The notes: generated from the letters alone by a model not told the origin. Shown: positions 24,760 to 33,476, counted from the stretch's first letter. The stretch: DNA of 64,000 bases from Stutzerimonas stutzeri (GCA_002339675.1 DDKB01000023.1:299447-363446); one strand, 5' to 3'. A program made the numbers and translations.

Positions 24760-25581
24760 ATGACTTTCAAGCGCACCCCACTTTCGCTGGCGCTGGCCGG
24801 CTGCCTGCTGTCCGCCCCGGTATTCGCCGACGGCATGCTGCAATGGCAGAACAACAGCCTGACCTACCTCTACGGCAAGGACTACAAGATCAACCCGCCG
24901 ATCCAGCAGACGTTTACCTTCGAGCACGCCAGCGGCTGGGCCTGGGGGGACATGTTCCTGTTCGTCGACAACATCTTCTACAACGGCGTCAGCGGCGGCG
25001 ACGGCCACACCTACTACGGCGAATTCAGCCCGCGGCTGTCGCTGGGTAAGCTCAGCGGCCGGGACATGAGTTTCGGGCCGGTCAAGGATGTGCTGCTCGC
25101 CGCTACCTACGAGCGCGGCGAGAGCATCGACGGCGTGCCGAACCAGAATTACCTGCTTGGCCCGGCCGTCGACCTCGATGTGCCCGGCTTTGACCGTCTG
25201 GCGATCAACGTCTACTACCGCAAGCCCGACGGCAGCACCAACAAGCCGGGCGGCCAGTGGCAGGTTACGCCGACCTGGGCCATGACCTTTCCGGTGGGCA
25301 AATCCGACATCCTCTTCGATGGGTATATCGACTGGGTCGTCAACGACGCCGGCTCCGAGCGCGGCGGCGACTTCATCTCGAAGAACCTGCACATCAACCC
25401 GCAGATCAAATACGACCTGGGCAAAGCGCTCGACGGCGAGCCGGGCCGGCTCTACGTGGGCTTCGAGTACGACTACTGGTCGAACAAGTACGGCATCGAG
25501 GATGGCGGCTTCGTCAGCCGCAACTTCGTCGGCCCGACCGACCAGAACACGGCGAGCTTTCTGGTGAAAGCGCATTTCTAA
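24760..25581 (+). CDS. Tsx/OmpK-family outer-membrane channel
   Basis: Predicted outer-membrane beta-barrel of 273 aa. A signal peptide covers residues 1-23 (basic start, hydrophobic core, cleavage after PVFA). Alternating beta strands follow, and the protein ends in a Phe (VKAHF), the usual outer-membrane assembly signal. WQNNSLTYLYGKDYKINPP is a marker of the nucleoside-specific channel family. AAGGG at 24747-24751 precedes the ATG. It lies 71 bp after the XanQ-like permease and before a terminator, so the two are probably co-transcribed. I infer a role in passage of nucleosides or purine bases. Confidence 0.85.
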   Translation: MTFKRTPLSLALAGCLLSAPVFADGMLQWQNNSLTYLYGKDYKINPPIQQTFTFEHASGWAWGDMFLFVDNIFYNGVSGGDGHTYYGEFSPRLSLGKLSGRDMSFGPVKDVLLAATYERGESIDGVPNQNYLLGPAVDLDVPGFDRLAINVYYRKPDGSTNKPGGQWQVTPTWAMTFPVGKSDILFDGYIDWVVNDAGSERGGDFISKNLHINPQIKYDLGKALDGEPGRLYVGFEYDYWSNKYGIEDGGFVSRNFVGPTDQNTASFLVKAHF

Positions 25582-25600
25582 CGCTGATTCGCCAGGCAAG

Positions 25601-25625
25601 GGGCGACCTTCGGGTCGCCCTTTTT
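25601..25625 (+). terminator. Rho-independent terminator after the Tsx-like gene
   Basis: GGGCGACC at 25601-25608 and GGTCGCCC at 25613-25620 pair around a stable TTCG tetraloop and are followed by five Ts. Confidence 0.93.
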
Positions 25626-25668
25626 CGTGGTGCGACGGCACGTACGACGACGCGGTTGCGGCGGCCGG

Positions 25669-26107
25669 CGTCGGCTGGGTAACGCGAAGGTGAGCCACCG
25701 GCTTCGGTGGGCAAAGTTCGGTCCAAGACTCTGGCAATAGCGCGTCGCCGTCGTACATCGGTGGAAAATGCTTCGCAGTTTTCCACCCTACGCAGGTGTA
25801 ACGACAGGGTTACGGCCCGGCGTAGGGTGGGTAACGCGAAGCTTACCCACCGGCTCTGCTGGGCGAGGTGCGGTTCAGGGCGCTGGCACTATCCGCTACT
25901 GGTCGCCGTCGTACATCGGTGGAAAATGCTTCGCAGTTTTCCACCCTACGCGGGTGCAACGACAGGTTGCGGCAGCCCGGCGTAGGGTGGGTAACGCGAA
26001 GCTTACCCACCGGCTCTGCTGGACGAGGTGCGGTCCGAGACTCTGGCAATAGACGCGTCGCCGTCGCGCATCGGTGGAAAACGCTTCGCGGTTTTCCACC
26101 GATGCGC
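25669..26107. repeat. Tandem array of three GTAGGGTGG-type repeat units
   Basis: Three units begin near 25669, 25821 and 25981, with periods of 152 and 160 bp. Each unit has palindrome A (GGTGGGTAA...TTACCCACC; 25826-25851 and 25986-26011, degraded in unit 1) and palindrome B (GGTGGAAAA...TTTTCCACC; 25760-25787, 25918-25945, 26073-26100). Units 2 and 3 are nearly identical across palindrome A. Short open frames inside reflect the repeat, not genes. The array fills the space between convergent Tsx-like and chemoreceptor genes. Confidence 0.88.
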
Positions 26108-26118
26108 CGACGACCGGG

Positions 26119-28050
26119 TCAGAGCCGGAAGCTTCCCATCTGTCGCCCGAGGTCTTCGGCCAGTTGCGAAAGAGCCTGGCAATCGCTGCGGCATCCCTGT
26201 ACATCGCTCGCGGTGGCCTGCGCCAGATCGGCGATACCCTGAACGTTGTGGGTGATTTCCTCGGTCACGCTGCTCTGCTCTTCCGTCGCAGCAGCCACCT
26301 GGGTGTTCATGTCGCTGATCGCCTCGACCTGCTCGGTGATCGCACCCAGCGATTGCCCGGTGCGCTGGCTGGCCTCGACGCCGGTTCCGGTCGCGGCACG
26401 TCCGGCGTGCATCGAACTGACCGCATTCTCGGCACCGCGCTTGAGCCCTTCGATCATCTGCTGAATCTCGTCCGTGGAGGTCTGGGTCCGGCTCGCCAGG
26501 GTACGAACCTCGTCGGCGACCACCGCGAAGCCGCGGCCCATCTCGCCCGCGCGGGCCGCTTCGATAGCTGCGTTGAGCGCCAGCAGGTTGGTCTGCTCGG
26601 AAATGCTGCGAATCACCGCGAGTACCTTGTCGATGGACGCTACCTGCTGGGCCAGGTCGGTCACCGACTCGGCGGCATGGCCGATCTCGCCGGACATCCG
26701 CTCGATGTGCGCAATCGACTCGCCGACCACCTGGCGCGCCTGCATCGCCTCACTGCGCGCGCCTTGCGAGGCCTGGGCGGCGTTGCTGGCGTTGCGCGCG
26801 ATTTCCTGCACCGTCAGACCCATCTCATGGACAGCCGTGGCGACCATGTCGGTCATTTCATGCTGACGCCCGGCGCGCGCAGCAGTGTTGTCGACCACCT
26901 GCGCGACCTGCCCCACTGCAGTGCGCAGCTGCTGGCTGGTAGTGAGCACGTCGCCGATCAACGTGCGAAGGCTGCCGATGAAGCGGTTGAATCCGCGCGC
27001 CAGGTCGCCCAACTCATCGGCCCGGCTTTCGTCCAGCCGCCGGGTGAGGTCGCCGCCTCCACCGCCGATCTCGACCAGCGCCTGGGTCACCTGGCGAATT
27101 GGCTTGACCAAGCCACGCGCCAGCACCACCACCAGCCCGAGAAAGAAGAGCGCGATGGCAGCGCCGATCAGGCTGATGGTCCACAGGGTACGACGCGCCT
27201 CGGCGAAGATTTCCGCCTCCGGCACTTCGCTCACCAGCACCCAACCGAGGCTTTCCAGCGGCTGGGCAATCGCCAGGAAGGCTTCGCCGTCGCGCTCGAA
27301 GCGCACGGCATCGTGCCCCCCCTTGAGCAACCGCTGCGCAGCTTCTGGGCCGGTCAGGGCGCTGAGCTCGGTGCGGTCGTTGTTCTCCGTGCGCGGATGC
27401 ACCTTTACCCGGCCGTCGGCATTGATCAGGTAAACCTCGCCGCGCTCGCCGAAATGAAAGTTGCTGATCAGCTCCGACATGCTTTTCAGGCTATAGCCCA
27501 GGCCGGCGACACCCAGCGTCTTGCCGCCCGCCTGGATGCGCTGGTTGATGAACAGGGTCGGCTGATGCGACGCCTTGTCGATATCGATCTCGAAGCGCCG
27601 CTCGGTATCGCTGTCGACCAGGCCGTAGAACCAGCCATCCCCCGGCGCCTCTCGACTGAGGGTGCGCGACAAGCCGGCGTCGGAATAGTAGTTGCCGCTG
27701 GCGAGCACGGCGATCGAGGTGGTCAGCGCATTCTGCTGCGCCTTGACGCCGTGCAGGTAGCGGCCCATGGCCTCACGCAGCTCAGGATTCTCCCCGCTGA
27801 GCAGCCAATCCTGCACCAGCGTATTGCCAGCAATACCGGCTGTCGCGGTGATGGGCGCCTCCAAGGTCCGTTCGATATCGTTGCGAATCGCGGCGATATT
27901 CGCCGGCAGCGCCTGCCCTACCAGATAGCGCTCGGCCAACCGATTAACGGCGGATGAGTAAACCAAAATGACGATCAGCGTGCTGGTGAGCAAGGCTGCC
28001 CCCATGCTGACAATCAGCTTCCACTGAATACTGCGTTGCATGAAAGGCAT
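26119..28050 (-). CDS. Methyl-accepting chemotaxis protein with dCACHE-type sensor domain (predicted purine chemoreceptor)
   Basis: Transmembrane chemoreceptor of 643 aa from the ATG at 28050 (GGAG 8 bases upstream); the longer frame to 28251 would run through the promoter. TM1 is at about residues 9-31 and TM2 at about 290-312, enclosing a periplasmic domain of about 255 residues with the double-CACHE pattern (DGWFYGLVDSD, GEVYLINADGRVKVHP, PLESLGWVLVSEVPEAE). A HAMP domain and the signalling hairpin follow, with the highly conserved core ISEQTNLLALNAAIEAARAGE and GRGFAVVADEVRTLA. Two GntR-type palindromes cover its promoter, so the ligand is probably a purine or pathway intermediate. P. putida McpH is a known purine receptor of similar architecture. 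Confidence 0.9.
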   Translation of the reverse strand: MPFMQRSIQWKLIVSMGAALLTSTLIVILVYSSAVNRLAERYLVGQALPANIAAIRNDIERTLEAPITATAGIAGNTLVQDWLLSGENPELREAMGRYLHGVKAQQNALTTSIAVLASGNYYSDAGLSRTLSREAPGDGWFYGLVDSDTERRFEIDIDKASHQPTLFINQRIQAGGKTLGVAGLGYSLKSMSELISNFHFGERGEVYLINADGRVKVHPRTENNDRTELSALTGPEAAQRLLKGGHDAVRFERDGEAFLAIAQPLESLGWVLVSEVPEAEIFAEARRTLWTISLIGAAIALFFLGLVVVLARGLVKPIRQVTQALVEIGGGGGDLTRRLDESRADELGDLARGFNRFIGSLRTLIGDVLTTSQQLRTAVGQVAQVVDNTAARAGRQHEMTDMVATAVHEMGLTVQEIARNASNAAQASQGARSEAMQARQVVGESIAHIERMSGEIGHAAESVTDLAQQVASIDKVLAVIRSISEQTNLLALNAAIEAARAGEMGRGFAVVADEVRTLASRTQTSTDEIQQMIEGLKRGAENAVSSMHAGRAATGTGVEASQRTGQSLGAITEQVEAISDMNTQVAAATEEQSSVTEEITHNVQGIADLAQATASDVQGCRSDCQALSQLAEDLGRQMGSFRL

Positions 28051-28353
28051 GTTTTTGCTCCGTTCTATTTGCGGTCGTACACAACAATAAAGCCACATTG
28101 TATACACGCATGTTTTTGGCGTCATTATCCTATCGGTCACGACGAAGGGAACTTGATGACCGTCTGGCGACCGCCGATTGGCGCTCGGCCACGCCCCGTG
28201 CAGCACGGCGGTTCGCACAGGTGTAACTGCAGGCCTGCTTGAGCCCATCACCCGCCGGGCTTCGCCCCCGGCTGTCTTGAGGCTGTCCGAAAGCCGATGC
28301 TAGGATGCCGCGGCACGCCACCAGGCCGGGTGGCCACGAACCAGACAGGCCCT
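28051..28353. other. Control region between the chemoreceptor and the RutR-like gene
   Basis: A 303-bp divergent region. The chemoreceptor side holds two near-perfect GntR-type palindromes and a promoter with TACAAT read on the minus strand from 28104-28099. The remaining 200 bp towards the TetR gene shows no motif that I recognise. Confidence 0.6.
28075..28107. promoter_or_regulatory. Pair of predicted GntR operators at the chemoreceptor promoter
   Basis: TCGTACACAA at 28075-28084 and TTGTATACAC at 28098-28107 each differ from TTGTRYACAA at one base. Their centres are 23 bp apart, about two helical turns. The minus-strand -10 box TACAAT is part of the second site, as at puuE. Confidence 0.6.
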
Positions 28354-28977
28354 ATGTCCAGCATCCGTGAGCGCAATAAAGAACTGATCCTGCATGCTGC
28401 CAGCGAAGAGTTTGCCGAAAAGGGCTTCGCCGCCAGCAAGACCAGTGATATCGCCAACCGCGCCGGGCTGCCCAAGCCGAACGTCTACTACTACTTCAAG
28501 AGCAAGGAAAACCTCTATCGCGAGGTGCTCGACAGTATCGTCGAACCGCTGCTGCAGGCCTCGGAGCCGTTCAATCAGGCCGGCGAACCGGCAGAGGTGC
28601 TGCGCGCCTACATCCGCACCAAGATCCGCATCTCCCGCGAGCACGCCTGCGCGTCCAAAGTGTTCGCCAGCGAGATCATGCACGGCGCCCCGCACCTGCC
28701 GCCGGAGCGGGCAGCCCAGCTGAACGCCCAGGCCAGCCACAACATCGCCTGCATTCAGGGCTGGATCGACAGCGGCCGGATGGCAAAGGTCGACCCCCAC
28801 CACCTGATGTTCAGCATCTGGGCGGCCACCCAGACCTATGCCGACTTCGACTGGCAGATCTCCACCGTGACCGGCAAGGCGCGGCTCGACGACGCCGATT
28901 ACGAAGCAGCGGCCGAGACCATCATCCGGCTGGTGCTCAAGGGCTGCGAAGTGAGCGAGGCCCCCGCACTTGGCTGA
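28354..28977 (+). CDS. TetR-family regulator, RutR-like
   Basis: Regulator of 207 aa. The N-terminal helix-turn-helix (residues about 8-55) contains TSDIANRAGLPKPNVYYYFKSKENLY. The C-terminal domain carries DPHHLMFSIWAATQTYADF and TVTG, closely like E. coli RutR, the uracil/thymine-responsive regulator of pyrimidine and purine genes. No rut operon or pyrimidine-degradation gene lies nearby. Its target may be the neighbouring chemoreceptor or distant genes. The ATG at 28354 has a weak AGG 4 bases upstream. Family call firm, ligand inferred. Confidence 0.85.
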   Translation: MSSIRERNKELILHAASEEFAEKGFAASKTSDIANRAGLPKPNVYYYFKSKENLYREVLDSIVEPLLQASEPFNQAGEPAEVLRAYIRTKIRISREHACASKVFASEIMHGAPHLPPERAAQLNAQASHNIACIQGWIDSGRMAKVDPHHLMFSIWAATQTYADFDWQISTVTGKARLDDADYEAAAETIIRLVLKGCEVSEAPALG

Positions 28978-29158
28978 ACGCCCGCCCGCGCGCTGCTGGC
29001 TGCCGGGCGCGCCGGGATGGCATCCGTTCGACCAGAGGTACAGCCACGGGCGACCAGGTCTGATACCGTTTTGCCTTCACCCTGTCCCATGGCTTTGACG
29101 CCCGCACCATGACGACCAATACTTGCGCTGGGCATCGGCTCGGAAAAAGGACCCTCTC

Positions 29159-31219
29159 TTGACCGCCACGCGCAACAGCCTGTCACGAAGGTTGCTCCGT
29201 ATCGTGTTGCTGTCGGCGCTCGCCGTGGGGCTTGTGCTCAGCTGCGCGCAGATCGTCTACGACGCCTACAAAACCCGACGCCTCATCGACACCGAGGCCC
29301 AGCGCATCCTGCGCATGACCCGCGACCCCTCGACCCAAGCGATCTACAGCCTTGACCGGGAAATGGGCGCCCAGGTCATGGAAGGCCTGTTCCAGCATGA
29401 ATCGATCCGCAAGGCCTCGATCGGCCAGGCCGGTGAAGAGCCGCTGGCGAGCAAGTCGCGCCCATTGATGGCCGGCCCGGTCCGCTGGCTGACCGACCCG
29501 ATACTCGGCCGCGACCAGGACTTCTCCATTCCCTTGATCGGGCGACCGCCCTACAACGAGTATTACGGCGACCTGCGCATCACCCTCGACACCGCGCCCT
29601 ATGGCGAGGAATTCCTCAGTGCCTCGGCGGTGATCTTCGTGGTCGGCATCCTCCGTGCGTTGGTGCTTGGCCTGTTGCTGTACCTGATCTATGAATGGCT
29701 GCTGACGCGGCCGCTGACCAAGCTGGTCGAGCACCTCTCACGGATCAACCCCGACCGTCCCGGCGAGCATTCGCTACCGATGCCCAAGGGGCACGAACAC
29801 AACGAGCTGGGCCTGTGGGTGGACACGGCGAACCGCCTGTTGGCGTCCATCGAGCGCAACATGCAGCTGCGCCACGCCGCCGAGAGCAACCTGCAGCGCA
29901 TGACCCAGTACGACTCGCTCACCGGCCTGCCCAACCGCGGCCAGTTGCAGCAGCAGCTGGACAACATCCTCGGTGACGCCACCCGCCAGCAGCGCCGGGT
30001 CGCGGTGCTCTGCCTCGGGCTGGACGACTTCAAGGGCATGAACGAACAGTTCAGCTACCAGAACGGCGACCGGCTGCTGGTCGCCCTGGCCGATCGCCTG
30101 CGCGCATTGAGCGGGCGAATGGGCGCGCTTGCCCGCCTCGGTGGCGACCAGTTCGTCCTTGTCCTGTACGGCTTCGAGCAGCCGTACGAGGCGGCGGAGC
30201 TGGCGCAAACCGTGCTCGATGACCTCGAGCGCCCGGTTCGCCTCGACGAGCAGAACATCCGCCTGCGCGCGACCATCGGCATCACCCTCTACCCCGAGGA
30301 CGGCGACAGCACCGAGAAGCTGCTGCAGAAAGCCGAGCAGACCATGACCCTGGCCAAGAGCCGTTCGCGCAACCGCTACCAGTTCTACGTCGCCAGCATC
30401 GACAGCGAAATGCGCGCCCGCCGGGAGTTGCAGAACGACTTGGCCGAGGCGATCAACCGACGCGAGTTCCACCTCGTCTACCAGCCGCAGATCGATTATC
30501 GGCTGCAGCGCATCACCGGCGTCGAGGCCCTGCTGCGCTGGTCTCACCCGAGCGGCCGGCAGGTGCCGCCGGACGTCTTCATCCCGCTCGCCGAGCAGAA
30601 CGGCAGCATCATCGTGATCGGCGAGTGGGTCCTCGACCAGGCGTGCCGGCAATTGCGCGAATGGCACGCGCAGGGCTTCAGCGACCTGCGCATGGCGGTC
30701 AACCTGTCCACCGTGCAACTGCACCACGCCGGCCTGCCAGAGACGATCAACCACTTGCTCGACCTGCACTGCCTGCCGCCCGAAACCCTGGAACTTGAGG
30801 TCACCGAGACCGGCCTGATGGAGGACATCGCCGCGGCCACCCATAACCTGCACAGCCTGCGTCGCTCCGGCGCGCTGATCGCCATCGACGACTTCGGCAC
30901 CGGCTACTCCTCGCTGAGCTATCTCAAAAGCCTGCCGCTGGACAAGATCAAGATCGACAAGAGCTTCGTCCAGGACATGGCCGATGACCACGGCGACACC
31001 ACCATCGTCCGGGCAATCATCCAGCTCGGCAAAAGCCTGGGCATGCTGGTGATCGCCGAAGGCGTTGAGACCGCCGAGCAGGAGCGCTACCTGATCGACG
31101 AGGGCTGCAACGAGGGCCAGGGCTACTACTACAGCAAACCGTTGCCGGCCGCCGACCTGACCGCCCTGCTGCAGCAATCCCTGCGCTTCGCCCAGCGCCT
31201 CGACGCCGAGTCGCTCTGA
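29159..31219 (+). CDS. bifA: BifA-like cyclic-di-GMP phosphodiesterase (degenerate GGDEF + EAL)
   Basis: Inner-membrane enzyme expected to hydrolyse c-di-GMP. I start at TTG 29159, which has AAGGA at 29147-29151 and gives 686 aa, very near the P. aeruginosa BifA length; an earlier in-frame TTG at 29123 lacks such a site. TM1 is at about residues 8-30 and TM2 at about 155-182, around a periplasmic loop, followed by a HAMP-like linker. The GGDEF domain has GGDQF, the substitution reported for BifA, and is probably inactive. The EAL domain is intact: EALLRW, DDFGTGYSS, KIDKSFV, AEGVET. Loss of BifA in Pseudomonas raises c-di-GMP and biofilm and impairs swarming. Confidence 0.88.
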   Translation: MTATRNSLSRRLLRIVLLSALAVGLVLSCAQIVYDAYKTRRLIDTEAQRILRMTRDPSTQAIYSLDREMGAQVMEGLFQHESIRKASIGQAGEEPLASKSRPLMAGPVRWLTDPILGRDQDFSIPLIGRPPYNEYYGDLRITLDTAPYGEEFLSASAVIFVVGILRALVLGLLLYLIYEWLLTRPLTKLVEHLSRINPDRPGEHSLPMPKGHEHNELGLWVDTANRLLASIERNMQLRHAAESNLQRMTQYDSLTGLPNRGQLQQQLDNILGDATRQQRRVAVLCLGLDDFKGMNEQFSYQNGDRLLVALADRLRALSGRMGALARLGGDQFVLVLYGFEQPYEAAELAQTVLDDLERPVRLDEQNIRLRATIGITLYPEDGDSTEKLLQKAEQTMTLAKSRSRNRYQFYVASIDSEMRARRELQNDLAEAINRREFHLVYQPQIDYRLQRITGVEALLRWSHPSGRQVPPDVFIPLAEQNGSIIVIGEWVLDQACRQLREWHAQGFSDLRMAVNLSTVQLHHAGLPETINHLLDLHCLPPETLELEVTETGLMEDIAAATHNLHSLRRSGALIAIDDFGTGYSSLSYLKSLPLDKIKIDKSFVQDMADDHGDTTIVRAIIQLGKSLGMLVIAEGVETAEQERYLIDEGCNEGQGYYYSKPLPAADLTALLQQSLRFAQRLDAESL

Positions 31220-31275
31220 CCAACCCTTGCCGCGTGGCACAGCCGTGCGGCTTTCCCTCTTTCCTGCGAGCCCCG

Positions 31276-31959
31276 ATGAAGCGTTTTGAACTGATCGACA
31301 CGGCCGAGATTCCCGGCACCGACGGCGCCTTGTGCCTGTTCAGCTACGGCGAGGATTTCGTCATCAAGATCCGTGGCGGCAATGGCAATCAGCTGATGAA
31401 CACCCGCACCCACGGCTCCGAGGACGCCCTGGCCGAGATCCCCTGCCGCGCGATCGCCGGACGCCCGCAGCCGCGCGTGCTGATCGGCGGCCTCGGCATG
31501 GGCTTTACCCTGGCCTCGGCGCTGCGCAGCCTTGGCGACGACGCCCAGGTGCTGGTCGCCGAGCTCGTCCCCGGCGTCATCGCCTGGAACCGCAGGGCGC
31601 TCGGGCACAAGGCCGGGATGCCGCTCGACGATCCGCGCGCCCAGGTGCTGTGCGGCGATGTCGCCGAGGTGCTGGGCCAGGACCCGCAGGGTTTCGACGC
31701 GATCCTATTGGATGTCGACAACGGCCCCGAGGGGCTGACGCGCAAGGGCAACAGCTGGCTCTATTCCTCGGCGGGGCTGGATGCCTGCGCCCGCGCGCTG
31801 CGGCCCGCCGGGCGGCTGGCGGTATGGTCGGCCAGCGCTGACGAGGCCTTCTCTCGTCGCCTGGCCAGCGCGGGCTTCAGTGCCGAGCAGGTGCAGGTGT
31901 TCGCCCACGGCAACCGGGGCACGCGGCATACCATCTGGATCGCGCAAAAGCGCCCGTGA
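31276..31959 (+). CDS. SAM-dependent methyltransferase / spermidine synthase-like protein
   Basis: Cytosolic Rossmann-fold protein of 227 aa from the ATG at 31276. The SAM-type glycine motif is VLIGGLGMGFTLASAL, the acidic residue ending strand 2 lies in VLVAELVP, and the motif FDAILLDVDNGPEGL resembles spermidine synthases. The typical polyamine-binding gate residues are not clear to me, so the reaction is unknown. It follows bifA closely and in the same direction. Confidence 0.75.
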   Translation: MKRFELIDTAEIPGTDGALCLFSYGEDFVIKIRGGNGNQLMNTRTHGSEDALAEIPCRAIAGRPQPRVLIGGLGMGFTLASALRSLGDDAQVLVAELVPGVIAWNRRALGHKAGMPLDDPRAQVLCGDVAEVLGQDPQGFDAILLDVDNGPEGLTRKGNSWLYSSAGLDACARALRPAGRLAVWSASADEAFSRRLASAGFSAEQVQVFAHGNRGTRHTIWIAQKRP

Positions 31960-32104
31960 TCGCCGCGACGGGATACGAAAGAGTGATGCCACAAAGCCAT
32001 AATGCGAATGTGCGCGGCGTCACGGCTCCGCTACACTCGAACCTGTCAAGGCCGGCCCACTTTCTTCGCCCCCGGGCCGGCTCAGTCTTCCAGCGGTGCA
32101 GACG

Positions 32105-33451
32105 ATGAAAACCGAAACGAATCCCTCGCTGGCCACCGTCCTGGACCTGATGCTCGACGCGGTTTGCGTCGTCGATGCTGCGGGCCGCTTCGTCTACGTA
32201 AGCGCCGCCTGCGAAAGCGTGTTCGGCTATACCCCGGAGGAAATGCTCGGACGGCAGATGATGGAGCTGGTCGCACCTGAAGACCGCGAGCGCACCCTGC
32301 AGGTGGCCAGCCAGGTGATGGCCGGGCAACCGAGCCTGCATTTCGAAAACCGCTACGTGCGCAAGGACGGGACTCTGGTCGACATCATGTGGTCGGCGCG
32401 TTGGTCGGAGAACGACCAGCTGCGCGTCGGGGTGGCGCGCGACATTACCCGCCGCAAGTATTCCGAGTCGCGCCAGGCCGCGGTCTATGCCATCTCCGAA
32501 GCGGCGCACACCACCGCCGACCTGGCCGCGCTGTTCGAGCAGATCCACCTGATCATCGGCCGGCTGCTGCCGACCCCGGGCTTTTTCGTCGCGCTGAATG
32601 CGCCGGACCATGCCCAGCCGACCTTTCCCTATTACCGCTGTCACAGTGGCCCCGCCCCGCTCGCGCTGGAGGCGGCGGCAGCGCTCTGCGCCGAGGTCAC
32701 CCGCAGCGGCCAGGCGCTGCTGCTCGACGCCAGCAGCGATGAGGGCTGCAGCCACCTCAAGGCAGTCGCCCGGACCGAGCAATTCAGTTGGCTGGCCGCC
32801 CCGCTCAACGCCCACCAGGGCAGCCTCGGCGCCCTATTGCTCAGCGACGCCGCGCACCAGGCGACCTACCGTGCGCAGGACCGCGAGCTGCTGCAGTTCG
32901 TGGCCAACCAGGTGGCCACGGCCATCGAGCGCAAGCAGCTACACGCGCGCCTGGAACGGATGGCACAGTACGACGAGCTCACCGGCCTGCCCAACCGGGC
33001 ATTCCTGTTCGACCGGCTGAAGAACGCCCTGGCCCGGGCGCGCCGCAACGACTCGCGGTTCTCACTGCTGTACCTGGACCTGAACGAGTTCAAACAGGTC
33101 AACGACCGCTACGGCCATGCCGTCGGCGACCTGCTGCTGCAGGCCTTCGCGCTCAGGCTCTCGCAGCACATCCGCGAGGTGGACACCGTGGCCCGCATGG
33201 GCGGCGACGAATTCGTCGTGCTGCTGGAAAACAGCGCATCGGAAGCGGATGTAGCGGTGGTGGTCGACACCCTGCTGGCCGCCATGCGTTCGCCGGTCGA
33301 ACTGCTCGGCCTGAGCCTACCGCTGCAACCGAGCATTGGCATCGCCCTGTATCCGCGCGACGGCACCGACGAAGCCAGCCTGCTCAAGCACGCCGACGAT
33401 GCCATGTACCAGGCCAAGTGCGGCCAGCGGGCAGATCTGCGCAGCGACTGA
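32105..33451 (+). CDS. PAS-GAF-GGDEF diguanylate cyclase
   Basis: Soluble c-di-GMP synthase of 448 aa from the ATG at 32105 (an in-frame GTG lies 9 bases upstream). The PAS domain (about residues 10-125) has VVDAAGRFVYVSAACESVFGY. The GAF-like domain (about 130-285) has SWLAAPLNAHQGSLGALLLSD. The GGDEF domain (about 290-448) has DELTGLPNRAFLFDRL and an intact GGDEF active site, with the product-inhibition site RxxD (REVD) five residues before it. No membrane segments are seen. It faces the GIDE gene tail to tail. Confidence 0.9.
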   Translation: MKTETNPSLATVLDLMLDAVCVVDAAGRFVYVSAACESVFGYTPEEMLGRQMMELVAPEDRERTLQVASQVMAGQPSLHFENRYVRKDGTLVDIMWSARWSENDQLRVGVARDITRRKYSESRQAAVYAISEAAHTTADLAALFEQIHLIIGRLLPTPGFFVALNAPDHAQPTFPYYRCHSGPAPLALEAAAALCAEVTRSGQALLLDASSDEGCSHLKAVARTEQFSWLAAPLNAHQGSLGALLLSDAAHQATYRAQDRELLQFVANQVATAIERKQLHARLERMAQYDELTGLPNRAFLFDRLKNALARARRNDSRFSLLYLDLNEFKQVNDRYGHAVGDLLLQAFALRLSQHIREVDTVARMGGDEFVVLLENSASEADVAVVVDTLLAAMRSPVELLGLSLPLQPSIGIALYPRDGTDEASLLKHADDAMYQAKCGQRADLRSD

Positions 33452-33476
33452 GTTCCGCTTTGCCGGCGGCGACGCC

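Noticed and set aside
25707..26255. Several short open frames on both strands in the tandem repeat area
   Set aside because: The translations repeat the same peptide (for example GNAKLTHRL and ENASQFST), which shows they are the repeat unit read through, not genes.
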